IMG/VR virus record: IMGVR_UViG_3300050010_000493
Location: 1-24,363 of that record
Source: a virus
Strand: one strand, 5' to 3'
DNA: 24,363 bases
This document shows positions 6,924 through 13,782 of this stretch, piece by piece. The notes beneath the pieces are model-generated. The model made no database searches, was not told where the DNA came from, and saw only the letters and a list, made by a program, of their open reading frames with translations. How positions within the stretch are numbered: the stretch's first letter is position 1; every line of letters begins with the position of its first letter. A program made the translations under genes and the position numbers.

Positions 6924-7660
6924 TGTCGGATTTGCCTCAAGTTAGTGGGATTCTCCCAGTCGGGTACGGCGACAAATACTTTCGCGTTGCCGCTGATGCG
7001 TTTCTCGCCTCTACATATGACGGCGAGATTGAGCTGGTGATCCTCGACAACAACGAGTCTCCACTCGATCCAAGCCTGCTGCCTGACGATCCGCGTGTGA
7101 AGTATTACCATTGCGATCGCATGCCTGTAGGCGCCCTACGCAACCTCGGCACGAGTTACGCAACCGGCGATATCTTCGTCACGATCGACGAGGACGATTT
7201 CAGCGGCCCGGAGCGTGTGAGCAAGCAGGTCGATCGCCTCCTCAGCACGGGTAATTCTGTAACCGGCTTCCATTCGATCTTTTACTACGATATGAGCAAC
7301 GGCCAGACGTACAAGTACTGGTATGAGCCCAACCGGCCTCACCCACCCTACGCGTGCGGCAGCAGCCAGATGTACACCCGCGCCTGGTGGATGGAGCACA
7401 AGTTCCCGGAGACCGGCATCGAGGATTACCTCTTCCAGCTTGAGGCCCTCAACGCCAACCAGCTCGACAGCATCGACGGAGCAGAGCTGCTGGTCGCCCG
7501 CGCCCACGGCGATTCAGTTTGCGCCCACGACCAGTATGGCCGCCACAGGCAGTTTCCTCCGGTTCCGAAGGATGAGTTACCCGCAGAGTTCTATGCCGCG
7601 ATCGCCCCTAAGGTCATCGCTAAAACCAAATCCGAAACCAAAAGCAAAGCAGGAGTATAA
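6923..7660 (+). CDS. Glycosyltransferase family 2-like protein inside the tail module
   Basis: This 245-aa product has the hallmarks of a GT-A fold transferase. An N-terminal strand is followed by IELVILDNNESP at residues 36-47. An RNLGTSYATGDIFVTIDEDD block (residues 73-92) contains the DxD-type metal/nucleotide-sugar site at Asp89-Asp92. An acceptor-side segment follows, with CGSSQMYTRAWWM and FPETGIEDYLF, where the ED pair is typical of the family. It probably transfers a sugar from a nucleotide donor; the acceptor is unknown. The C-terminus is Lys-rich. It overlaps the upstream 78-aa gene by one base and ends three bases before the first tail tube gene, so it would be co-expressed with structural genes. 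Candidate acceptors are a virion protein, phage DNA or host surface glycan. It is not part of the standard HK97/GTA late set. Confidence 0.82.
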   Translation: MSDLPQVSGILPVGYGDKYFRVAADAFLASTYDGEIELVILDNNESPLDPSLLPDDPRVKYYHCDRMPVGALRNLGTSYATGDIFVTIDEDDFSGPERVSKQVDRLLSTGNSVTGFHSIFYYDMSNGQTYKYWYEPNRPHPPYACGSSQMYTRAWWMEHKFPETGIEDYLFQLEALNANQLDSIDGAELLVARAHGDSVCAHDQYGRHRQFPPVPKDELPAEFYAAIAPKVIAKTKSETKSKAGV

Positions 7661-7663
7661 CCC

Positions 7664-8080
7664 ATGTCCAACCCCATCGTAGGCATCGGAGCGCAGTTTG
7701 AATTTGCGACTGTTATTTCCCCCACCGTATTCACAGCGCTTGCTGGCGTAGACTCAATCACCTTCAGCGGCGACAAAGTACAGGTTGAGAAGACCACAAC
7801 AATGGCCACCACCAATGGCGTAGATACATTCATCGGGTCAACTCAAGACCCAGGTTCTTGCGACGTCAAGGCATTCTTTCTCCCTGGAGACACTTCGCAG
7901 GTAGCGCTTGAGGCGATTCGCCTGGCAACAATTGCCGTCCAGATGAAAGCTCTGTACGGCACCTCGAACAGCAGGACCTTCTCCGGCATCGTCGAGTCGA
8001 TAACTCCGAGTTTTCCCCTCGAAAAGCCTGCCCGTCTTGACGTCAAAATCAAACTCTCTGGCCCATGGACCATCGTTTAA
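7664..8080 (+). CDS. Tail tube protein, copy 1
   Basis: This 138-aa protein has the small tail tube pattern. A variable N-terminus is followed by strands with FSGDKVQVEKTTTM, then DVKAFFLPGD, a helix (ALEAIRLATIAVQMK), and closing strands FSGIVESITPSFPLEKPARL and KIKLSG, as in phage tube proteins that end in a long beta hairpin. It stacks into the tail tube around the tape measure. AGGAG precedes ATG 7664. A close paralogue follows directly, about 80% identical over the last 113 residues by hand alignment, with most differences in the N-terminal 25 residues and in scattered positions. I cannot tell from sequence which copy is the main tube subunit. Confidence 0.78.
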   Translation: MSNPIVGIGAQFEFATVISPTVFTALAGVDSITFSGDKVQVEKTTTMATTNGVDTFIGSTQDPGSCDVKAFFLPGDTSQVALEAIRLATIAVQMKALYGTSNSRTFSGIVESITPSFPLEKPARLDVKIKLSGPWTIV

Positions 8081-8093
8081 TTAAGGAGCTACC

Positions 8094-8513
8094 ATGTCTG
8101 TTCTCCCTGATGTTGGACTCGGCGATGCGTTTTCTTACGCGACCGTCGCCGTCCCTGGAACTTACACCGTACTTGCAGGAGTTGATTCATTTGCCTTCTC
8201 CGGCGACAAAGTACAAGTCGAGAAGACCACAACGATGGCCACAACTGGAGGCGTAGACACCTTCATGGGTTCCACCCAGGACCCAGGCTCCCTTGATGTC
8301 AAGGCATTCTTCCTCCCTGGAGATACTACCCAGGTGGGGCTTGAGGCCATTCGTCTGGCGGGTGTCGCCGTCAACATGAAGGCGGCCTACGGCACGTCGA
8401 ATACCTGCACCTTTGCTGGCATCGTGGAATCTATGACTCCGAGTTTTCCGCTCGAAAAGCCAGCCCGACTTGACGTCAAAATCAAAGTGACGGGCGCAAA
8501 GGTATACGTCTAG
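8094..8513 (+). CDS. Tail tube protein, copy 2 (tandem paralogue)
   Basis: This 139-aa protein is a tandem duplicate of the preceding tube gene. The blocks GDKVQVEKTTTMATT, DVKAFFLPGDT and TPSFPLEKPARLDVKIK are identical or nearly so, while the first 26 residues and the last six have diverged. A clear AGGAG lies upstream of ATG 8094, and 13 bases separate it from copy 1. The TAG stop is followed within 20 bases by a strong GC hairpin. Either copy may be the major tube subunit, with the other forming a specialised ring or a minor tube component. It may also be a recent duplication kept without specialisation. Family assignment is by pattern only. Confidence 0.78.
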   Translation: MSVLPDVGLGDAFSYATVAVPGTYTVLAGVDSFAFSGDKVQVEKTTTMATTGGVDTFMGSTQDPGSLDVKAFFLPGDTTQVGLEAIRLAGVAVNMKAAYGTSNTCTFAGIVESMTPSFPLEKPARLDVKIKVTGAKVYV

Positions 8514-8530
8514 TAACCCATGACATGGTT

Positions 8531-8546
8531 GGGGGCTACGGCCCCC
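8531..8546 (+). terminator. GC hairpin with UACG tetraloop after tail tube genes
   Basis: GGGGGC-TACG-GCCCCC forms a perfect 6-bp stem closed by a C-G pair around a UACG loop, a member of the very stable UNCG class. It lies in the 68-base gap between the second tail tube gene and the chaperone gene. No T-run follows (the next bases are TCCTGCAT), so it is not a standard intrinsic terminator. It more likely attenuates transcription or protects the 3' end of the abundant tube mRNA, allowing high tube and lower chaperone expression. Confidence 0.55.
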
Positions 8547-8581
8547 TCCTGCATAACTGACGACGCAAGAGGATGAGACAC

Positions 8582-8998
8582 ATGCCCGACGAGACAGTTC
8601 TAAAACTGGCTATCACCCCACACTTCAAGATTTCGATCGACAAAGAAGATGGCACCGAGCCCGAGGTATGGCGTCTCTGCCTCGATTACCGTGCGCTTGC
8701 TCGCATCGAAGATGCCATCGGCCTCGACTTGAAGAAGATCGACGTGTGGAAGGACATCAGCTCGGGCAAGCACTTCCCCAAGATTATCTGGGGATCGCTC
8801 CAACGCTTCAACCCCGAGGTTACTGCGGATCAGGTACTCGACATTTTGAACCCCGAAGCTCAGCGCATCCTGTCCGACAAACTGTTCGATCTATGCTTCC
8901 CCGGCGTAAAAGATGCCTATGCAAAGCTCCTCGCTGAACAAAAAGAAACGGGTGCATCAGCCGACCCAAACTCACAGGCGGTCCCGACGACCGCATAG
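8582..8998 (+). CDS. Tail assembly chaperone, short form (G-like)
   Basis: This 138-aa protein occupies the lambda gpG position: after the tube genes and before the tape measure. It begins with a beta-rich part that resembles tail chaperones and GTA g10-like proteins (ETVLKLAITPHFKISI, EVWRLCLDYRALARIEDAIG). A helical part follows, and the C-terminus is low in complexity (ETGASADPNSQAVPTTA). I chose ATG 8582 because AGAGG lies nine bases upstream; for ATG 8573 the Shine-Dalgarno would touch the start. Near the end is the slippery sequence CCCAAAC, in phase for a -1 shift into the T frame, so ribosomes should make a minor GT fusion. The chaperone coats the tape measure during tail assembly and is absent from the finished virion. 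Confidence 0.8.
   Translation: MPDETVLKLAITPHFKISIDKEDGTEPEVWRLCLDYRALARIEDAIGLDLKKIDVWKDISSGKHFPKIIWGSLQRFNPEVTADQVLDILNPEAQRILSDKLFDLCFPGVKDAYAKLLAEQKETGASADPNSQAVPTTA
8965..8994 (+). promoter_or_regulatory. Programmed -1 ribosomal frameshift site (CCCAAAC plus hairpin)
   Basis: The heptamer C CCA AAC at 8965-8971 sits in the zero frame exactly as X XXY YYZ, so both tRNAs can re-pair one base back (CCC, AAA). Six bases downstream a hairpin begins: GCGGTC at 8978-8983 pairs with GACCGC at 8989-8994 around a five-base loop. This ends just before the zero-frame TAG at 8996. The -1 frame is open from 8938 to 9450 and codes for the T part. Slip site, spacing, stimulator and gene context all fit lambda G-GT type frameshifting. 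Confidence 0.85.
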
Positions 8999-9453
8999 AG
9001 CAGGCGCCGGAGACGTGGGTCGATTACTTCGCGATGGCGCGATATGACCTGGGCCTCACGGCGGATGAATTTTGGGACTTAACGCCTGGTATGTTTCAGG
9101 CCCTTTGCAAGCGCCGCAATGTGGGCATCCGCTACGACAGGTATGCCAACGCTCTAACCGCATCTGCTGTATACAATGTGCATCGCGGCAGCGAAGATTC
9201 CCCCACGGTATGCGCCTTCGATTTCATCCGCGATGAAAAAGAGGCGGCGAAGCTTGAGAAGTTACGCGAAGGCAAGCAGCACATCAAAAAGGTCATCGGT
9301 CAACTCCCTATGACAACGACTCGCGAGAAGTATTTGGATGTGCGCTTGAAGGTCATCGCTGATCTGACGGCGAGTAAGTTTGAAAACCCAGAAGCATTAT
9401 TCGACAGCGTGTGGCCGCACCTGAAGCCAACCACGGAAGAGGTTAAAAATTGA
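8971..9453 (+). CDS. Tail assembly chaperone T domain, made as GT frameshift fusion
   Basis: This is the -1 frame continuation of the chaperone gene. A shift at CCCAAAC would join 130 G residues to 160 T residues, giving a 290-aa GT protein ending at TGA 9451-9453. The frame codes sensibly well before the first ATG (9034). The stretch QAPETWVDYFAMARYDLGL followed by TADEFWDLTPGMF is the usual start of T-like domains, which argues against an independent ATG start. I see no ribosome binding site before 9034. The C-terminal half is charged and helical (REGKQHIKKVIG, ALFDSVWPHLKP). In lambda-like phages the T part links the tape measure to tail tube subunits. The start given here is the shift point, not an initiation codon. 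Confidence 0.8.
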   Translation, partial: LTGGPDDRIEQAPETWVDYFAMARYDLGLTADEFWDLTPGMFQALCKRRNVGIRYDRYANALTASAVYNVHRGSEDSPTVCAFDFIRDEKEAAKLEKLREGKQHIKKVIGQLPMTTTREKYLDVRLKVIADLTASKFENPEALFDSVWPHLKPTTEEVKN

Positions 9454-11741
9454 GCGAAATCGGGAGTCTGATCGTATCTTTAAAAGCCGAGACCGCTCAA
9501 TTTACTTCTGATCTCGGGAAGGTTAAGTCTGATCTCGACGACCTAAAGGATAAGTCCGGAGAGGCCGGTCAGGGCATTTCGGCTTCGATGCACGAGGCCA
9601 CCGGTGGCTTAATGCTCGTTGAGGACAGCGTCGGTGTCAGACTTCCCCGGCATCTCAACTCTCTCATTGCAACAATCCCCGGTGTTGGCCAAGCCTTCGC
9701 GATGATGCTGCCCATCGCTGGCGTAGTTGTCGCGATCAAGATCATCGCCGATCTAATTGAGAAACACGAGAAGGCCGCAGAAGCAGCGAGAGAGTTGGGA
9801 TTCGCCGAGCAAGAATCTGGTATCAAGGGCCAGCAGGCTCTGAACAGCTTGGACGACAAACTCCTCACCGTCCAAAAGCGCACTGATGAGTTGGCTGGCG
9901 ACCACCTCGGTGCCCTCAAGCGCGAACTAGAGCTGATCGATCACCAATCCCTCAACGAGTTGATCAACGAGTTCGATCGATTCGGGCACACGGCAGAGAA
10001 GATCATCAACGATATCCAGGCGAGTATCGGCAAGATGGACATCTTTGAGTCGGGAGTCAAAGGTGTAAAGAGCGCATACCAGGAGTTCACCGCCGCCTAT
10101 GAGGGATACCTCACAACCGCGACCAAAGCAAATGGCAATGAGGCAAAGGCGGAAGCTCTGCGTCAGAATACCTTACGGTCCGCCCAGGCGGTATTGACCG
10201 CGCAAAAAGAGATCGTCGCCATCACGAGCGATCAAATCCAAGTCCAAGATTCGTTAAACACGGTCAAGAAGGACATGGCCATCATCGATGCTGCGGGCAT
10301 CGGCGCCTCCGAGAAGGACATCGCCGCGCAACAGGCATGGGTAAACGTACTCAACCTCACTGGCCAAGCCAAGGAGAAGATTGCAGCCATCAGTAAAGGT
10401 GAGGGTGGCAATGCTCGCACCTCTGCCGCCATTGCGGGAATGACGGATGAGGCGAACCTCCAAAAGACCCTCGCAGCCGGTGTAGAGCAGCATAGCCAGG
10501 CACTGATCAAGCTTGCTCGCACCCAGGCTGAGTCCACCATGGCCGCGACCAAAGGTGGGGAAGACGATAACATCGACGCCAAGTTGGCGAAGCAGAAAGC
10601 CGCGATTTCCGCCGAGAAACAGGACTCTATCGATGCCGCCGACACTACCCTAAAAGCGAAGCAGGCCGTATTCAATGCCGAGTTGAAGGCCGCCAGTAAC
10701 AATGCCACGAAGATCAAAGAGCTGGATGCGCAATGGGCAAACGATGTCCGGGCCAACGCCGACGCGGTAATACAAATTACGGCCAACGCCGACAAACAAA
10801 CTGTTGAGGCCGATCGATCTGCTGCGCTTCAACGTGCGGCAATCGCAAAAGCCCTGCAGCAGGCAACCGCTGACGATGCGATGAAGGCCGCCATCTCCTC
10901 CGCTGAGCGGCTAAAGAAGATTGCCGAGCAAGCAGCCAAGGATGATGCGGCCCTGCACCGCCGGACGGAAGCACAGACTCTGCAGGCTGAGGTTGCCGCG
11001 AACAATGCCGAGGTTCAGGCAGAGGTACACGCGTATCAAACCCGCCTCAAAAACCTCGATAAGTTCGACAAAGATTACGAAAAGCAGGTCAAGCAGTTAA
11101 ACGACAAAATCGTCGAAACAACTCGCAAGGGTCAAGACCAAGAAACCTCCATCATCGCCGCCGCCGCTCAAAAGCAGGCGATGGAAATCAAAGCTTCCGA
11201 AGACAAAATGAAGGAGGCCATCGCCGGAGACATCGCGAACAGCATCGTGATGAATAAGTCCCTCGCCGCATCGTTCCGCCAGACCGGTGAACAGATGGCC
11301 GAGCAAATGATAAAAAACTTGATCATGATGGAATTGACCGGCGATAAAGAAAAGTTGATCCATGCGAAGAACGCGTATGGCAAAGCGTTCGACGCGATGT
11401 CAGGCATTCCTCCTGCTCCCGCGTGGGGGTATGTAGCGGGCGCGGCAGCCTTCGCAGCGGTGATGAGCTTTGAAGAGGGCGGTAAGATTCCTGGCTCAGC
11501 AGTGGGTTCTGCTGGCGCTGTCCCGATTATCGGGCATCAAGGGGAAACGATAATCACAAAAAGTTTGACGGATAGAGTTGAACGCGCCGAGCGGGGTGGT
11601 AACAACGGTGCAGCACCTAACATCAGCTTCTCGCCGACCATCCACGCCGTCGACGCAAAAGGTGTCGACGAGATGCTCTCCAAGCACGCTTCCATCTTTC
11701 AACGCCATATCACTGCCGCTATGCGAAGGAGTAACCGCTAA
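9450..11741 (+). CDS. Tail tape measure protein
   Basis: This 763-aa protein has the composition and layout of a tape measure, which sets tail length and is ejected ahead of the DNA. The start is TTG 9450, overlapping the T-frame stop TGA, with AGAGG seven bases upstream. The first residues (SLIVSLKAETAQFTSDLGKV) match family N-termini. A hydrophobic segment lies at residues about 80-102 (MMLPIAGVVVAIKIIADLI). A long Ala/Lys/Gln-rich coiled-coil region runs from about 110 to 600. Near the C-terminus is a second apolar stretch (YVAGAAAFAAVM), then FEEGGKIPGS and IIGHQGETIITKSL, the usual tape measure ending. At roughly 1.5 angstrom per residue the tail would be a little over 100 nm. I see no peptidase or lysozyme domain. 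Confidence 0.9.
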   Translation: MSEIGSLIVSLKAETAQFTSDLGKVKSDLDDLKDKSGEAGQGISASMHEATGGLMLVEDSVGVRLPRHLNSLIATIPGVGQAFAMMLPIAGVVVAIKIIADLIEKHEKAAEAARELGFAEQESGIKGQQALNSLDDKLLTVQKRTDELAGDHLGALKRELELIDHQSLNELINEFDRFGHTAEKIINDIQASIGKMDIFESGVKGVKSAYQEFTAAYEGYLTTATKANGNEAKAEALRQNTLRSAQAVLTAQKEIVAITSDQIQVQDSLNTVKKDMAIIDAAGIGASEKDIAAQQAWVNVLNLTGQAKEKIAAISKGEGGNARTSAAIAGMTDEANLQKTLAAGVEQHSQALIKLARTQAESTMAATKGGEDDNIDAKLAKQKAAISAEKQDSIDAADTTLKAKQAVFNAELKAASNNATKIKELDAQWANDVRANADAVIQITANADKQTVEADRSAALQRAAIAKALQQATADDAMKAAISSAERLKKIAEQAAKDDAALHRRTEAQTLQAEVAANNAEVQAEVHAYQTRLKNLDKFDKDYEKQVKQLNDKIVETTRKGQDQETSIIAAAAQKQAMEIKASEDKMKEAIAGDIANSIVMNKSLAASFRQTGEQMAEQMIKNLIMMELTGDKEKLIHAKNAYGKAFDAMSGIPPAPAWGYVAGAAAFAAVMSFEEGGKIPGSAVGSAGAVPIIGHQGETIITKSLTDRVERAERGGNNGAAPNISFSPTIHAVDAKGVDEMLSKHASIFQRHITAAMRRSNR

Positions 11742-12397
11742 TGGCATATCCAGTAATGCCGACAATGCCACTGTCCATGGCCGCCGGACTCAAAAAGAGT
11801 CCCCGGTGGAATACGGTGCGGCAAAAGGGCCCAGCCGGTATCAACGCGGCTATCGCTTTGATGCCGTTTTGCGTCTGGGATTTTGAGTTCTCCCTTGATA
11901 ACATCACCGGCCACGAGCACACCGCCTCCTCCGTAGTCGCGCAGATGCTCGGCACCTTCATGGCCACTGCAGGCGGCGCAGGATTGTTCCTGTTTGCGGA
12001 CCCCCAAGATAACTCCGTGACTGGTGCACAGTTCGGCAAGGGTGACGGGACCAGCAAGTCGTTCCAGCTTAGCCGCAACATCTATGGCTACCCAGACATC
12101 ATTCAAAACGTCAACGGGACGCCATCCATATATGTAGGTGGCACCCTCACCGCTCCAGCATCAATTACCACCACCGGGGTGGTGACATTCGCCACTGCTC
12201 CTGCAAGTGGTGCGGTCCTCACTTGGACCGGGAATTTTATGTATGCCTGCAGGTTCGCGGAAGACACCATCGACGCAACCCGTAACTTTACGATCAACAA
12301 CGGCATCGATCACTGGATGATTCAAGGGGTCAAATTTTCTAGCGAATTCCTGCCGACTTCCACCTACGGCATCATCGCTGCTCCCGGAGGCGTATAA
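11741..12397 (+). CDS. Distal tail protein (DUF2460-like, GTA g12-like)
   Basis: This 218-aa protein matches the DUF2460 pattern. After a short lead come WNTVRQKGPAGINAAIALMP, WDFEFSLDNI, GAGLFLFADPQDNSVTGAQF, GKGDGTSKSFQLSRN, VNGTPSIYVGGT and ATAPASGAVLTWTGNF, followed by a strand with CRFAEDTIDAT. In the Rhodobacter GTA this family forms the distal tail ring between tube and hub. ATG 11741 shares its A with the tape measure stop codon. The insert with NGTPSIYVGG..TTTGVVTFATAP is a small Ig-like beta domain common in these proteins. Confidence 0.86.
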   Translation: MAYPVMPTMPLSMAAGLKKSPRWNTVRQKGPAGINAAIALMPFCVWDFEFSLDNITGHEHTASSVVAQMLGTFMATAGGAGLFLFADPQDNSVTGAQFGKGDGTSKSFQLSRNIYGYPDIIQNVNGTPSIYVGGTLTAPASITTTGVVTFATAPASGAVLTWTGNFMYACRFAEDTIDATRNFTINNGIDHWMIQGVKFSSEFLPTSTYGIIAAPGGV

Positions 12398-13312
12398 ATG
12401 AAACGCCTCATGCCATCCTCACTCATCTCCTGGCTCGCTGCGAATCCCAACTGTGTTCGCGCCGACATTTTTACCATCTACTTGCCCAACGGTCAGTTTC
12501 TGCTTGCGACCGATGGCCAGTTCGACATTACCATCCCCGCCGGGACACCGGGCTGGACAAACCCGACCGCGACTTACTCCGCCTCGCTGTGGGGCCAATG
12601 GTCGCGTGGTGCCATAACATCGGATGCCTCCTTTGATTGTCACTCCAACACAATGGATTTAACGTGCATCCCGCAACTTGGCACGACCTTTCCGGGAGCA
12701 CCGACAGGGATTCTCAACGCGGCTCTCAACGGTCTCTTCGATGCTTGCGGGATTATGGTGCAGACTGTCTATTTCCCGCTGGGCCAATACGGCAATGTGA
12801 GCGCTGGGGTGGAGACCAAGTTCTGGGGTCAAATCACTGACATCCAGAGCATCGCTCGCACCAGCGTCAAGTTCCAATGCGCTGATTACTGCTACCTGCT
12901 CAATGTCAAGGTGCCCACGCGCATCATCCAATCCAATTGCCCATGGGGATTCTGCGATGTCAACTGTGGCCTCACAGCCGCGACTTACACCACCAACTTC
13001 ACTGCAGCGACGGGTACGACAGGTTGGACACTGATTCCCGCTACGGCGTTCACACAGGCCGCCGGGTACTTCACTCAGGGTGTTGTGAAGTGCCTCAGCG
13101 GTGCCAACATTGGTCTAAGTCAGTGCGTCAAGCTGCACGCGAGTGGACAGTTGCAAGTGATGTATCCCTGGCTATTCACGCCCGCTGTCGGCGATACCTT
13201 CAGCGTCATATCGGGGTGCGACAAGTCGATCACCACCTGCGGCCAGAAGTTCAGCAACAAAATCAAATTCGGCGGGATGCCTTTCGTTCCGCCACCACAG
13301 AATGCGGTCTGA
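12398..13312 (+). CDS. Tail hub protein (DUF2163 / BR0599-like, GTA g13-like)
   Basis: This 304-aa protein follows the DUF2163/BR0599 layout: N-terminal hub beta barrels, then a C-terminal region with the diagnostic cysteines. Cys181 and Cys190 lie in CPWGFCDVNCGL, and Cys274 and Cys281 in GCDKSITTCGQKF, followed by FGGMPFVPPPQNA. The related lambda protein gpL binds an Fe-S cluster through cysteines in its C-terminal region; a similar site here is an inference from the conserved spacing. An extra Cys186 lies between the first pair. ATG 12398 comes directly after the previous stop. The hub joins the distal tail ring to the tip protein encoded two genes on. Confidence 0.87.
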   Translation: MKRLMPSSLISWLAANPNCVRADIFTIYLPNGQFLLATDGQFDITIPAGTPGWTNPTATYSASLWGQWSRGAITSDASFDCHSNTMDLTCIPQLGTTFPGAPTGILNAALNGLFDACGIMVQTVYFPLGQYGNVSAGVETKFWGQITDIQSIARTSVKFQCADYCYLLNVKVPTRIIQSNCPWGFCDVNCGLTAATYTTNFTAATGTTGWTLIPATAFTQAAGYFTQGVVKCLSGANIGLSQCVKLHASGQLQVMYPWLFTPAVGDTFSVISGCDKSITTCGQKFSNKIKFGGMPFVPPPQNAV

Positions 13313-13314
13313 TC

Positions 13315-13782
13315 ATGTTGACTCAAACACAACGCGAAGCAGTAGTTGCCATTGCAGATAGCTGGCTCAATACCCCGTATCGCGGGTGGAGCAAAGTCAA
13401 AGGCGCGGGGGTTGATTGCGGGATGCTGCTTGCAGCGGTATACCAGGAGGCTGGACACATCCCCGAGGACATCGACTTACCCAAGGACTACCCACTCTTC
13501 CTCGGCCAGCACCGCGCCTCCACGGAGTACGTCGACCTGGTGCTTCGCTTCTTCCGCGAGATACCAGAATCGGAAGTCCAGCCAGGAGACATCGTCGTAT
13601 GGCGTCTCATCGGTTCAAAGTCGTTCTGCCACGGCGCGATAATCCAGTCGTGGCCTGACTACTTTATTCATGCATTCAACACCTCGGTTCGTGCGGGGAA
13701 CGCTCAGTCACGGCTGAGGTTTCTCAAGTCGGAGAAAGTGTTTTTCACTCTTCAAGATCAGTATTGTGAGGCCTCCTCATGA
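13315..13782 (+). CDS. NlpC/P60-type cell wall peptidase of the tail tip (GTA g14-like)
   Basis: This 155-aa protein has the NlpC/P60 cysteine peptidase pattern: TPYRGWSKVKGAGVDCGMLL with nucleophile Cys35, then PGDIVVWRLIGSKSFCHGAI with His106, and YFIHAFN with His119 as candidate third residue. The family cleaves peptidoglycan stem peptides, and in phages it opens the wall during DNA entry. ATG 13315 is two bases after the hub stop. The frame is open back to 12937, but that part overlaps the hub gene and lacks family features. The stop overlaps the tip protein start as ATGA. Its place between hub and tip genes is exactly as in GTA-like and many Gram-negative siphophage modules. Confidence 0.9.
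   Translation: MLTQTQREAVVAIADSWLNTPYRGWSKVKGAGVDCGMLLAAVYQEAGHIPEDIDLPKDYPLFLGQHRASTEYVDLVLRFFREIPESEVQPGDIVVWRLIGSKSFCHGAIIQSWPDYFIHAFNTSVRAGNAQSRLRFLKSEKVFFTLQDQYCEASS

Noticed and set aside
7664-8513. The two 138/139-aa paralogues as possible capsid or decoration proteins
   Set aside because: Their size, closing beta hairpin and position just before the chaperone and tape measure genes fit tail tube proteins far better.
8939-8945. CAAAAAG run as an alternative slippery site in the chaperone gene
   Set aside because: It does not fit X XXY YYZ in phase (CAA AAA G), while CCCAAAC 20 bases on fits and has a correctly placed hairpin.
12937-13314. Upstream 126-codon extension of the peptidase frame
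   Set aside because: It overlaps the hub gene's conserved cysteine region and shows no family pattern; the peptidase begins properly at ATG 13315.
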